The notes under the pieces were generated by a model. It was given only the letters and a program-made list of their open reading frames with translations. It did no database searches and was not told the DNA's origin. Shown piece after piece: positions 8,944 to 16,958 of a stretch of 49,567 nt of DNA (positions within the stretch are counted from its first letter, which is position 1; the number at the start of each line of letters is the position of its first letter). The stretch comes from Burkholderia sp. 8Y. GTDB lineage: Bacteria > Pseudomonadota > Gammaproteobacteria > Burkholderiales > Burkholderiaceae. Made by a program: the position numbers and the translations under genes. The stretch lies in the NCBI RefSeq assembly GCF_902506145.1, contig NZ_LR733523.1, positions 1-49,567 of the forward strand, read 5' to 3'.

Positions 8944-9177
8944 ATGACTCAAGCATTGAGCGCACTGACCGGCTTGACGCCTAGGAACCTCGACTCTGAA
9001 ATCGAGCATCTTGAGCGCGTTCTCGCGAAAGACGCGGCGAACTCCCTGTTCGGTCGCACTTATTGGCGCAATCGCGTCGTCAAGGCGCGGGCGACGCTAG
9101 GAGTAGGACCCTCACAAGGTTCACGACTCGAGCGGCTGTTGTTCCGCGTGACTAATCAAGCAACTCACGCAGGCTAG
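8944..9177 (+). CDS. Small hypothetical protein
   Basis: 77 residues, predicted mostly helical, with a DSEIEHLERVLAKDAANSLFGRTYW core and a basic second half (RNRVVKARATL, RLERLLFRV). The pattern of alternating hydrophobic and charged residues looks like a real protein, and similar short proteins occur in Burkholderia genomes. The ribosome site is weak. It lies 100 bp behind cspA on the same strand. No function can be assigned. Confidence 0.5.
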   Translation: MTQALSALTGLTPRNLDSEIEHLERVLAKDAANSLFGRTYWRNRVVKARATLGVGPSQGSRLERLLFRVTNQATHAG

Positions 9178-9328
9178 TACGTCTCCCAGCCCGTCCGATT
9201 GGCACTAGCTTCCGCTAGGGATCATCGTTCCTACGGCTGGTCTGTTGCCGGTGCGGACTTGAACCGGCTGAGAAAGCTCTGCATGGCGGTTCGAACATAC
9301 TCCCTAGCTGCTCCTGCCGTTGGTCGCC

Positions 9329-9604
9329 ATGCAGTACCCGTCGGTACCCCAGCCGGTACGAGACTTTGATTTGGATGATTCGCTGGATGAGAGCCTCGAC
9401 GCTAGGCTCCATCCGATCAGCGAGGCATTCCTTTACCCGGTTGCACATCGGATGATGCAGCAATGCGATTCTATCCTGCGCATCGACGGTGAATCCAGCG
9501 GAGCGGATGCGAACGTGGAAGCGGCCCGCAAACTAGGGTTGCGGATCTATCACCGCGTTGACGATATCCCGGCTGCACCGGCAGACGAAGGCAGCGTTGA
9601 GTGA
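9329..9604 (+). CDS. Possible nucleoside 2-deoxyribosyltransferase-like (DUF4406-type) C-terminal fragment
   Basis: 91 residues from ATG 9329 (a TTG at 9320 is also in frame). The second half, YPVAHRMMQQCDSILRIDGE then SSGADANVEAARKLGLRIYHRVDDIP, resembles the end of DUF4406/deoxyribosyltransferase-like proteins, where a Cys-Asp-hydrophobic strand is followed by GxSxGA and a helix. The N-terminal Rossmann strand with its GPM motif, expected in this fold, is missing and replaced by an acidic stretch (DFDLDDSLDESLD). It may be a truncated gene or a divergent family. Confidence 0.4.
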   Translation: MQYPSVPQPVRDFDLDDSLDESLDARLHPISEAFLYPVAHRMMQQCDSILRIDGESSGADANVEAARKLGLRIYHRVDDIPAAPADEGSVE

Positions 9605-9721
9605 GCACTACGGGTTGAGGGTCGGCTTCTGAACCAAGCGAGATCCGTCCAGTCTCGGGTTTAATTTCTCGGCATCCGAAGAACGGTAAACAGCCTTAGG
9701 TTCGGCTACCGTTCAGGGCTG

Positions 9722-10495
9722 CTAAGCTGGGGCCATGGATGGATCGGTTCGACTAAACCGATAGCCTCCACCGGCTCGCTTTGCTTTGTACATTGCAGTG
9801 TCGGCTCTTTTTAAGAGACCCCCAAGCGACTCCTTTGCCGCCTTGCGCGTTGCGATCCCGATGCTCAGCCCACGGGCAGGAAATCATCGGCCAGGGGCCG
9901 AATTGCGGTAAAAAGCCTGTCGCATAACTGGTCGACCTCCTCACGCTTTTCGAGTCCTGGGGCGATCAGGACGAATTCATCGCCGCCGACACGCGCAAGG
10001 ATATCGCCCAACCGTGTCGCTTCCTTCAGGGAATCGGCGACTCGACGCAGAACGGTGTCCCCGGTCGCATGCCCCAAGCCCCAACTTGTCATTCACCGAC
10101 TTGAAACCGTCTAGATCGATGAACAGGGCTGTGAGGGGACGCCCACCCTGGCTGGCGGCGTCGTTCAGTTGATCCAGTTCTCGCTAGAGGTCTCGCCCGG
10201 CAGTCCCGTCAAAGCATCGAGGTAAGCCGCTCGAGTCATTCGCTCTGTGCCCCGAACAACGCCCTTGAACCCCCTTCTCTGCATTCCTGAGAGCGAAGGC
10301 GAGCAGTGCTGCGACGGCAAGCAATAACCCAGCAAAGGCACAGCCTGTCAACTCGACCCGGACTGTCTCATCTGCAAGCCCCGCGACTCGCCTGGCCTCA
10401 CACTCGGCGGCGAGCTGCGCGATCTGCATGCGTATCCGGTCCATCGATTCCTTCCCGGCGTTCCAGGCGCTCGTCATCGAAAATCTAAGCAGCAC
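9722..10495 (-). pseudogene. Diguanylate cyclase (membrane-anchored GGDEF), frameshifted
   Basis: Reading the minus strand and joining frames gives a sensor end with one membrane helix (TGCAFAGLLLAVAALLAFAL, about 10350-10290), then YLDALTGLPG, LFIDLDGFKSVNDKLG, HATGDTVLRRVADSL, ARVGGDEFVLI, LSIGIATRKAA and ADTAMYKAKRAGGG, ending at a TAG at 9722-9724. This is a complete GGDEF domain. Frame changes are needed near 10180-10230, near 10080 (within GLGHATGD) and near 9868 (one base lost before LSIGIA), and one frame has a TAG at the start of the domain. The GGDEF motif survives in the longest piece (9865-10092), but no full protein can be made. The 5' end overlaps the coiled-coil gene on the plus strand. 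Confidence 0.8.
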
Positions 10496-10967
10496 GCTCG
10501 AAACGGTTCACGGGGAAAAGGTGGAGATCACCGGCCGCCTAGAGCAGGTGCTAGCGGAACGCGACGCCGCGCTCGAAGAATCCAGTACGGAGCGTCAAGC
10601 TGCCGAAAGCGCCCGAACCGAGTTGGCGAAGGCACTGCTGCGTCCTGAAACTTTGCCTCGCCTCGAGAGCGAGCTTCATGGTTTGAGGCGTCACGTCGAA
10701 ACTGAGAACTCTACACGGGTAGCCGCCGAACAAGAGGCTGCGGTGGCCGCGGCGAAACTTGAGGCCTCGATTGAGGCGAGAGCCGTCGCGGCGAAAGCGT
10801 TTGAAGAGGCGAAAGCAGAGTATCAGCTTCGAGGCGTCGAGCTGGCGGATGTGCGATCCGAACTACGTGAGGCGCTCAAGACAATCGCCGAATTACGGGC
10901 GAAGCTCTCTAAGAGTCGCGGCCCGCGCACCACATTACCCGTGAAGCCCGACAAGAGGCCCGGTTGA
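10428..10967 (+). CDS. Coiled-coil protein, KfrA-like C-terminal region
   Basis: 179 residues. From about residue 20 to 165 it is one long Ala/Glu/Arg-rich coiled coil (GRLEQVLAERDAALEE, RLESELHGLRRHVE, ELADVRSELREALKTIAELR), with a basic tail (SKSRGPRTTLPVKPDKRPG). Such coiled coils form the C-terminal part of KfrA-type plasmid DNA-binding proteins, but the N-terminal DNA-binding domain is absent. The first roughly 20 residues are antisense to the diguanylate cyclase remnant and there is no ribosome site. It is probably a 5'-truncated gene joined to the remnant by a deletion, though a genuine small coiled-coil protein cannot be excluded. Confidence 0.45.
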   Translation: MRIRSIDSFPAFQALVIENLSSTLETVHGEKVEITGRLEQVLAERDAALEESSTERQAAESARTELAKALLRPETLPRLESELHGLRRHVETENSTRVAAEQEAAVAAAKLEASIEARAVAAKAFEEAKAEYQLRGVELADVRSELREALKTIAELRAKLSKSRGPRTTLPVKPDKRPG

Positions 10968-11159
10968 GAAGTATGACGCACGCGCCGACGCCTTTGCACG
11001 AGCGTCGGCTTGACTCTCCCACGCGGACCGTAGTCTGTCACTTGTACCGCGCGGCCTGAACAATCTGAACGGGTTGCCGTTATGCACAGTTGTGTCCATG
11101 TGCGGGCCGTCGCAACCGCTCAGTAAATCCGCGGCAACAATCGGAAGGATCACGCAACG

Positions 11160-11594
11160 ATGCTGGAAAAGAAACGGAACACGTCTGACTGGATGGAAAT
11201 CGGTCGAGAGCTACTAGCCCACAAGAAGCAAGTGCTCGCCGCGTACGCGGTTGACTCCACTGGCCGCGAAAAACGCGCCGCTCAACTCTTCTATAGCTTT
11301 GCCGAGTTGACCCACAAAACGAAAAAGAGCACCGCGCGTCACCTGATCAGGAACTACGAACGGTTTGAAGCGTCCTCAATGAAAGACGACCATGAACGTG
11401 CTTTCACCACCAACGAGCTGACTATATTGGCGGCGAGAACAGACGATGAGGTCGCTGAATTCGTTGAGCCGCGGAACCTGACACCGGAAGAGAACGACGC
11501 GCTGAGCCTGGCTCTCGCCCAGAAGGAGCTTTTCCAACTCCCTCGGGGCATAGGAAATTGCGCGCATGCGGTGTCGTATTACGCTGTGGGCTGA
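11160..11594 (+). CDS. Hypothetical protein
   Basis: 144 residues with a GGAAGGA ribosome site. It is hydrophilic and mostly helical, with no signal or membrane segment. TGREKRAAQLFYSFAELTHKTKKSTARHLIRNYERFEASS could hold a helix-turn-helix-like core, but no family is recognised. The last few codons (GNCAHAVSYYAVG) run antiparallel over the end of the alpha-CTD remnant, so the original C-terminus may have been replaced. Confidence 0.5.
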   Translation: MLEKKRNTSDWMEIGRELLAHKKQVLAAYAVDSTGREKRAAQLFYSFAELTHKTKKSTARHLIRNYERFEASSMKDDHERAFTTNELTILAARTDDEVAEFVEPRNLTPEENDALSLALAQKELFQLPRGIGNCAHAVSYYAVG

Positions 11595-11900
11595 AGCCCT
11601 TGTTTTGGCCAAAGCCTCCTTGATGTTGTCGTCGCTTCCCGAGCCCATTCCCTTAACGGCGCGCAGTTCTTTCCGCTCATCGCAATTAACTGGGCGACCG
11701 TCTTGACGCCGGCCGTCGCCACCAACGAGTTATGCGCCCTCGTTCCGAGACCAAGGTCGCTGATGGTCATCGACTTCAAAGCTTCGTTTCTCGCTTGAGT
11801 CGTATGAGCGGCGATATAGCCGTTCAGGGTGTCGATTGCAATCAGCGCTTTAGTGACGCTGGTGATGCGAAGGTTCAGTTCATGGCGATAGGTTCGAAGA
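11580..11900 (-). pseudogene. Stand-alone RNA polymerase alpha-CTD-like protein, frameshifted
   Basis: The minus strand reads LIAIDTLNGYIAAHTTQARN, EALKSMTISDLGLGTRAHNSL, VATAGVKTVAQLIAMSGK, and, after a one-base frame change near 11670, KELRAVKGMGSGSDDNIKEALAKTRAS. This follows the alpha C-terminal domain pattern (I..L.L..RA.N.L...G..TV..L......L....G.G..S...I...L), the helix-hairpin-helix that binds UP elements and activators. The N-terminal assembly domain of RpoA is absent, so this is a stand-alone CTD-like gene. With the frameshift it is broken, and no convincing start codon was found upstream of 11780. Confidence 0.55.
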
Positions 11901-12039
11901 TAGCTAAGGCCCGCGATAGTAGCACTTCGCGTCCCTTAGATAGGGACGCCCGCGCTAGAGGATGTTATGCGCCCTCGTCGTGGCCGCCCGTCACTTGGGC
12001 AGCCAGAGCACTCCCGAACGTGTGCGTCCGTTCAGGTAG

Positions 12040-12699
12040 TCATCCGTTCGCCAGACGATAGCCAACGCCGCGAACTGTCACGATCTCATCTTCGCCGATC
12101 TTGTGACGGAGGCCGTTGACGTAGACTTGGATCGCGTTTGTTCGCTGTTCCTTTGCGTCGTTGTAGATCTTCCGCTCGATTTCGGTCCGGCTCAACACGC
12201 GGGCCGGTTCCTCCATTAGCGTGTGCATAACGGCAAACTCGCGAGGTGTGAGGTAGAGTTGCTTTCCGGCGAACCGGAACTCTTGCGCAGTCGGGTCCAG
12301 CATGAGCTGCCGGTGACGAAATATCTTTTGCTTGTGGCCTTTGCGTCGTCGCAACAAGAAGTGCACTCGCGATGACATTTCCTCGCGGTCCAGTGGTCTT
12401 GTCATGTGATCGTCGGCACCAGCATAGAGCGCTTGGATGCGTTCGTTGGTCTGACGATGTTCCGTAAGGACAACTACGGGGGCATCTCCGCCTGCCTTCC
12501 GATAGCTAATGAGAATCTCGATGCTGTCCGGATGTGCGAGGTCGAATGACAAGAGCACAAGGTCGTAGGACTCGCGCATCAACGCTTGCTCTGCTGCAGC
12601 TCTGTCGCTCTTCCAATCAATGGTGTAGCCCGCGAGACGCATTGACTCGACTATCGCCTCGGCTTCAGTCCTGTTTCGTTCAATCAATAAGAGCCGCAT
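12040..12699 (-). CDS. OmpR-family response regulator with a degenerate receiver
   Basis: 219 residues: receiver (1-115) and winged-helix DNA-binding domain (about 128-219: YLTPREFAVMHTLMEEPARV, AIQVYVNGLRHKIG, VTVRGVGYRLA). The DNA-binding half is canonical. The receiver is not. The phospho-acceptor Asp expected in VLLDxxLP is Ser51 (VLLSFDLAHPDS), the second acidic residue of the N-terminal pair is Arg (LLIERNR), and the conserved Lys before Pro is Arg (TRPLD). Such atypical receivers usually act without phosphorylation. No histidine kinase gene is adjacent. It points away from the neighbouring alpha-CTD remnant's promoter side and downstream of the porin terminator. Confidence 0.85.
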   Translation of the reverse strand: MRLLLIERNRTEAEAIVESMRLAGYTIDWKSDRAAAEQALMRESYDLVLLSFDLAHPDSIEILISYRKAGGDAPVVVLTEHRQTNERIQALYAGADDHMTRPLDREEMSSRVHFLLRRRKGHKQKIFRHRQLMLDPTAQEFRFAGKQLYLTPREFAVMHTLMEEPARVLSRTEIERKIYNDAKEQRTNAIQVYVNGLRHKIGEDEIVTVRGVGYRLANG

Positions 12700-12888
12700 A
12701 GCAAGAGGCCAACGAAAGCAGCAGGCACGACGGCGCCCGCGACTTCGGACGACGTTTGTTGGTGGATCAGTATTTTTGCATGCGCCGTTGTTGGCAAATC
12801 CCGGATCAGCTCTTTGCCATGTGCAGGCCTCTGACGACACACGTCGCGCGGGTAAAAGCCGGTCTGTGCAATGTGGCCATAAAGCAAA

Positions 12889-12919
12889 AAAGCCCGGAGG
12901 CCAATGGCGTCCGGGCTTT
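12889..12919 (-). terminator. Rho-independent terminator of the porin gene
   Basis: A perfect 10-bp stem, AAAGCCCGGA (12889-12898) with TCCGGGCTTT (12910-12919), and an 11-base loop. On the minus strand the stem is followed by a run of T (A-run at about 12886-12891 on the plus strand). It sits 20 bases past the porin stop codon and separates the porin from the response regulator gene. Confidence 0.85.
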
Positions 12920-12939
12920 GAGATGCGCTACCGCAGTTC

Positions 12940-14106
12940 TTAGAACTTGTGACGAACGCCGATAAGCGCAACTTCTTGGTGGTTGCGACCAGCCGCGTAG
13001 CCCATGTCGGAGACCGAAGCTTGAGCGGAAGATGCGCTGCCGTCGGTACCGCGTTGCGTGCCGTTTGCATGCTGGTACACGCCTTCGGCGTACAAGTCGG
13101 TACGCTTCGACAGCGCGTAGTCGGCGCCAATGCTCACTTGGTGATAGGTAGCGTTGGTGTCGCCCATGCCGTGCGTATAGGTATAGCCGAGGCCAAGCAA
13201 CGTAGCCGGCGTCAGTTGGAAGTTCACGAAGCCATTGGCAACGTGGAACTTCTCTTGCGTCCGGAATGTCGAGAGAGCGTCCGGCTTGTACTGAGCGAAG
13301 CTGTACGATGCGCCGGCCGTGAACGGGCCGAACGTGTACTGGCCAGCGCCACGTGCGATGCCGATCGAGTGAGCCGACGAGTACCCTTGGTTAATCACAG
13401 TGTAGGTAAGCGAGTCGGAGGACGGGCTATTCCACGCCGTCGCAGAGCGGCCTGCCGACGGATTGTCTGCGTGCAAATAGCTCGCCGCGAGCCCGAGCGG
13501 ACCATTGTTATAAGCAACTGCGCCACCCCACGTCTTGCCTTGGCCTGTCGTGCCAGCCAAGTTGCTGAAGCCGTAGATGCCTTCGAACTGGAAGCCCGCA
13601 AACACCGGCGAGACGTACTTCACAGCGTTGCTCACGCGCAGGCTGTTGTCATAGTTATCGAGATCGCCGGGCGTGGCGAACGCCGAACCCCAGTAGTTGT
13701 CGGCAGTAAGACCTTGGACCAAGTCGACAGACGGGTCATATTGGCGACCGAGGGTGACCGAACCCCACTGGTTGCCCGACAAGCCGACAAATGCTTGACG
13801 GCCGAACTCACGTCCACCTTGGTTCAGGCGACCGGTGCCGAGGTCATAGCCGCTTTCCAATTGGAAAAGCGCCTTCAGGCCACCGCCCAAATCCTCCTGC
13901 CCCTTCAGGCCCCAGCGATCGCCTGACAGGTTGCCGCTTTGCATGGCGAACACGCGACCACCGGTTCCGTTTGCGTTGGTCGAATGGCTCACATAGGTAA
14001 GGGCTGTGTCCAGAACGCCGTAGAGCGTCACGCTGGACTGAGCGTTTGCCGCGCCGGCCGCGCCAAGAAGGGCCAGGGACACCATCGCTGCTTGCGTCTT
14101 TTTCAT
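12940..14106 (-). CDS. Outer-membrane porin, OmpC-like
   Basis: 388 residues, full length. A Sec signal peptide (MKKTQAAMVSLALLGAAGAA, cleavage after NA) precedes QSSVTLYGVLD, RWGLKGQEDLGGGLKA, GGREFGRQAFVGLSG, the loop-3 region, repeated amphipathic strands, and a C-terminal Phe (GVRHKF). This is a trimeric 16-strand general-diffusion porin. A GGAGC ribosome site lies before ATG 14106, and a strong terminator follows the stop. It is the intact counterpart of the IS-disrupted porin at the left edge of the window. Substrate preference is not visible. Confidence 0.95.
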   Translation of the reverse strand: MKKTQAAMVSLALLGAAGAANAQSSVTLYGVLDTALTYVSHSTNANGTGGRVFAMQSGNLSGDRWGLKGQEDLGGGLKALFQLESGYDLGTGRLNQGGREFGRQAFVGLSGNQWGSVTLGRQYDPSVDLVQGLTADNYWGSAFATPGDLDNYDNSLRVSNAVKYVSPVFAGFQFEGIYGFSNLAGTTGQGKTWGGAVAYNNGPLGLAASYLHADNPSAGRSATAWNSPSSDSLTYTVINQGYSSAHSIGIARGAGQYTFGPFTAGASYSFAQYKPDALSTFRTQEKFHVANGFVNFQLTPATLLGLGYTYTHGMGDTNATYHQVSIGADYALSKRTDLYAEGVYQHANGTQRGTDGSASSAQASVSDMGYAAGRNHQEVALIGVRHKF

Positions 14107-14352
14107 TTCGGAAGCTCCGCCACGTAAATTTGTTTGAATATTGCTATAAAGAACGGGGTGAAGCATACATTGCGGTAAGAGATTTTCATTATTTGTTGCA
14201 AATTTGCGACAAGCCGCCGTCACGGTGCGGCGCGATTGCTGAGTTGTGTGCGTCAAGCTGTGCAGAAACCGGATGCCAGTGGTTTCAGTTGATCCTTCTG
14301 TGCGACGTTCGGTGCGAAGGGCGTAGCCCGCAGCGCCGAACGCCGCACGCCG

Positions 14353-14445
14353 CTATGCAGCAGCGCGCAAGAACTCCTTGGTAGTGACGCCGGCAACCAG
14401 CGCTTCCGCTGACGGCCGGTTCGTACTACGCTTGGTCGTGGCCAT
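14353..14445 (-). pseudogene. Transposase remnant: N-terminus fused to C-terminus
   Basis: A 30-codon frame starting with the same MATTKRSTNRPSAEALVAG as the IS256-family transposase at 21914, then VTT, then KEFLRAAA and stop, the end of the same protein. About 370 codons have been lost in frame. No catalytic residue remains. The frame is probably an accident of the deletion and not a functional peptide. Confidence 0.75.
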
Positions 14446-14556
14446 GGTGTAAGCCCTCCCGAGGGCAGTGCTGAACGATGTGCAAAAACGCTGAGGCGTC
14501 AGGAGCGCAGAGGCGGGGGTGGCCGTGGTGTAAGTTGATGAATGTCCAGTTCGTCA

Positions 14557-14747
14557 ACCAGCGACTGAATGAGGAAATCCGGCGGCGCACGCGTATCGTG
14601 CGCATCTTTCCCAACGATGCGTCCTGCCTTCGGCTGATCAGGGCCCTGTGTAGCGAAACGCATGAAACGTGGCTCGAAGACAGCCGTTATCTGAACATGG
14701 CCTTGCTGGCCGAGCAGAAGAAGGAGTTTTTGCGCGCTGCTGCATAG
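14557..14747 (+). pseudogene. IS256-family transposase, C-terminal fragment
   Basis: The plus strand reads LNEEIRRRTRIVRIFPNDAS, CLRLIRALCSETHETWLEDS, RYLNMALLAEQKKEFLRAAA and stop. This is the exact C-terminal portion of the IS256-family transposase and shows how the copy at 21914 read before the IS21 insertion. The preceding roughly 90 bp are the left end of the element, so everything between the left end and this point has been deleted. Confidence 0.85.
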
Positions 14748-14858
14748 CGGGCGCGCGGGTTCGGCGCTGCGGGCTACGCCCTCCGCGCCGCACTCAGCGC
14801 AGATGGATCAACTGAAACCACCGGCATCCGGTTTCTGCACAACTTGACGCACACAACT

Positions 14859-15293
14859 GATGAGCGTGGCGGCGCTCGGCTGGACTCGAGGGCCAGCCGA
14901 AGCAACTGCTATGGTCGTCAGGAAGTTTACAGGCGCAGTCAGTGACTGGCTCGGCAGAAGCAAGGCGCTGTTGCCCCGCGGCCGGGGGGCAACACTCTGT
15001 GCAACGCGCTCGCACACTCATCGCGTCGTTCTGACTGACCCCGGGCCTGGTCGGCGTACTGCTGACGGAAGAAAAGTGCAGCTTGAGACCGAGATGCGGT
15101 CTGCTTAGGCCCTTCGAACCTGCGGGGAACGCCCGCGCGACGCGCCTCGTTGCACCCTTAAGCTCGTTTTAAGCACTGCGGCCTACTTTTGAAGCGTCAA
15201 CAGCCTAACGTCAGGCGTGGCCGCATCGCATCCCGCAGAAGCGGGCCGCAAGACGCGATGCCTAGCGCCGGGCGCTCACACGGGAGAAGGAAC
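14859..15293. other. Intergenic stretch, no convincing gene
   Basis: 435 bp between the IS256 remnant and yfdX. An 82-codon plus-strand frame (14860-15108) has no ribosome site or recognisable domain and is probably chance. The yfdX promoter must lie toward the right; the A/T-richer part near 15155-15190 (TTAAGCTCGTTTTAAGCACT) is the likeliest place. Confidence 0.45.
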
Positions 15294-16037
15294 ATGAACC
15301 AGCATCAGCGATTTGCCGCCGCGTGCGCCTTGATGGCGGCCGCTTATTGTGGCGGAACGGTACAGGCGGCTGCCTTACCGCAAACCGTTGCATCCGACAT
15401 GGGTAAGGTATCAGGGAAGGGGAACGAGGCGTTCCAGCAAATCGAACTCGCGCGCCTCGCGATTTTCAACGGTCACGGGGCGGAAGCCGCGAAGCTCGTG
15501 AATGCCGCTCAGGAGTCACTCAGGGCGGCGCAGGCGGACAACACCGCATTTACCAAGGCTGAGAAAGACCTCAAACTTCCTCCCGCCGCCTCGGGCGGAC
15601 AGCACGAACAGCCGGGCGTCGCCGCAGCTTCGCAGGACCTGGTGTGGCTTCCGATCGGAGCAGACGTAACCATCACCGACAATCTGGCCCAATCTCCGAA
15701 GAAAGCTAAAGCTGTTGCATCAGCGAACGCGCACATCAAGCAAGGAGAGCGCGATCAGGCACTCAACGCCCTGAAAGTTGCGAATATCAACGTTGCCTAC
15801 ACCATGGAGCTCGTGCCTCTCAAGCTAGTGATGGCGGACGTCGACGACGCCGCGAGGCTGCTCGGCCAGCACAAGTACTATGAAGCCAACGACGCTCTCA
15901 AACAAGCGGTCGCAAGCGTGCGCTATGACTGGCTAGATCTAGATGCAATTCCGAAACAAGGTCGCAAGAGCAGTTCGGCGCAGCCGATTGCAAAAGCCGC
16001 CTCAAATACGGCGTCGTCATCCACAAGCGCGCAATGA
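15294..16037 (+). CDS. yfdX: YfdX family periplasmic protein
   Basis: 247 residues from ATG 15294 with ribosome site GGGAGAAGG. A signal peptide (MNQHQRFAAACALMAAAYCG, cleavage after VQA) is followed by the helical YfdX domain: KGNEAFQQIELARLAIFNG, VWLPIGADVTITDNL, and KYYEANDALKQAVASVRYDW near the end. In E. coli yfdX is a target of the EvgA acid-resistance regulator and the protein is periplasmic with proposed chaperone activity. A Ser/Ala-rich tail closes the protein. The Rieske gene follows 80 bp later on the same strand and may be cotranscribed. Confidence 0.85.
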   Translation: MNQHQRFAAACALMAAAYCGGTVQAAALPQTVASDMGKVSGKGNEAFQQIELARLAIFNGHGAEAAKLVNAAQESLRAAQADNTAFTKAEKDLKLPPAASGGQHEQPGVAAASQDLVWLPIGADVTITDNLAQSPKKAKAVASANAHIKQGERDQALNALKVANINVAYTMELVPLKLVMADVDDAARLLGQHKYYEANDALKQAVASVRYDWLDLDAIPKQGRKSSSAQPIAKAASNTASSSTSAQ

Positions 16038-16116
16038 ACAGGCTCGCGTTGGGGATAGATGCAAAAGTAAAGGATGAGAGCGATAGCTCAATTCGACATG
16101 TGCTGGGGGTGCTGCC

Positions 16117-16737
16117 GTGGATACGGTTGACAAACCATCTCTCGATGCCGGCCGGCGCAGGCTTCTCGTCGCCACGTCCGGCGCAGCGGCACTGGGAGGC
16201 GTCGCTACACTGGTTCCATTTGTCGGCTCCCTGGCCCCCTCTGACAAGGCGCGCGCACTGGGAGCGCCGGTGACGGCCGATGTCAGCGCACTGGAGCCCG
16301 GCGCAATGATGGCTATTGCCTGGCGCGGTATGCCGGTCTTCTTGGTTGCCCGAACAGACTCCATGTTGGCGGACGTAGTGGCCGCGGACGCTATGGTGGC
16401 GGACCCGGCCAGCGAACGCCCATTTTCTATGCGACTGCCGCCCTATTGCTCGACCGAATACCGTTCACGAGCGAGCAATCCCAAGCTGCTCGTCGTAATC
16501 GGCGTGTGCACGCACCTCGGATGCACGCCTACGCCGCGCTTTGTGCCCGGGGCGCAGCCGAATCTGCCCGATAACTGGCCCGGTGGCTTCCTGTGTCCCT
16601 GCCATGGATCGACTTATGACCTTGCCGGCCGCGTGTTCAAGGACAAGCCCGCGCCGTGCAACCTAGATGTGCCTCGCTTCGAATTTCTTTCCTCTTCGAC
16701 GGTCGTGATCGGAAGAGACGAACAGGGCGAAGCCTAA
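16117..16737 (+). CDS. petA: Rieske iron-sulfur subunit of a bc1 complex (orphan petA-like)
   Basis: 206 residues from GTG 16117. A twin-arginine-like N-terminus (GRRRLLVATSGAAALGG) and membrane anchor precede the Rieske fold. Box I CTHLGC gives Cys131, His133 and Cys136; box II CPCHGS gives Cys160, Cys162 and His163: all four 2Fe-2S ligands and both disulfide cysteines are present. The insertion between the boxes (TPTPRFVPGAQPNLPDNWPG) is typical of proteobacterial ubiquinol-cytochrome c reductase. No cytochrome b or c1 gene lies nearby, so this is probably a second copy that joins or replaces the housekeeping subunit. Confidence 0.9.
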   Translation: MDTVDKPSLDAGRRRLLVATSGAAALGGVATLVPFVGSLAPSDKARALGAPVTADVSALEPGAMMAIAWRGMPVFLVARTDSMLADVVAADAMVADPASERPFSMRLPPYCSTEYRSRASNPKLLVVIGVCTHLGCTPTPRFVPGAQPNLPDNWPGGFLCPCHGSTYDLAGRVFKDKPAPCNLDVPRFEFLSSSTVVIGRDEQGEA

Positions 16738-16958
16738 TTGCACACGCGAAAGGTGAAATGATCGAAAGCTTGGAAGTCATGTGACCGTTCGTTAGGAAGA
16801 GTTGCGTTAGTAGTACTTGAGCCGCTTCCGCACAGCTCCAGACGTGTTGAAAAAACCGATTACGGCCTATCTTGTGCCCAAGCTTCAACTTACAACTAAG
16901 GGCGGTGATTCGGTCACTCTCGATTCGTGTCGCTCGTGGTTGGCAGTTTCGCTCAATG

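Larger units (their letters stand above)
14242..14858. mobile_element. Scrambled, internally deleted IS256-family remnant with two inverted right ends
   Basis: Both outer edges are the right end of the same IS256-family element found at 21794-25846: AGTTGTGTGCGTCAAG at 14242 and its inverse, CTTGACGCACACAACT, ending at 14858. The two arms match imperfectly over about 140 bp. Inside are a minus-strand transposase start fused to its last codons (14353-14445), an internal left end on the plus strand (about 14466-14556) and the transposase C-terminus (14557-14747). No target duplication was found at the edges. It appears to be the product of deletion and inversion among at least two copies. Confidence 0.8.

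Noticed and set aside
14242..14858. Target duplication around the scrambled IS256 unit
   Set aside because: Flanking octamers (GATTGCTG and GATGAGCG) share only part of their bases, so no duplication is claimed.
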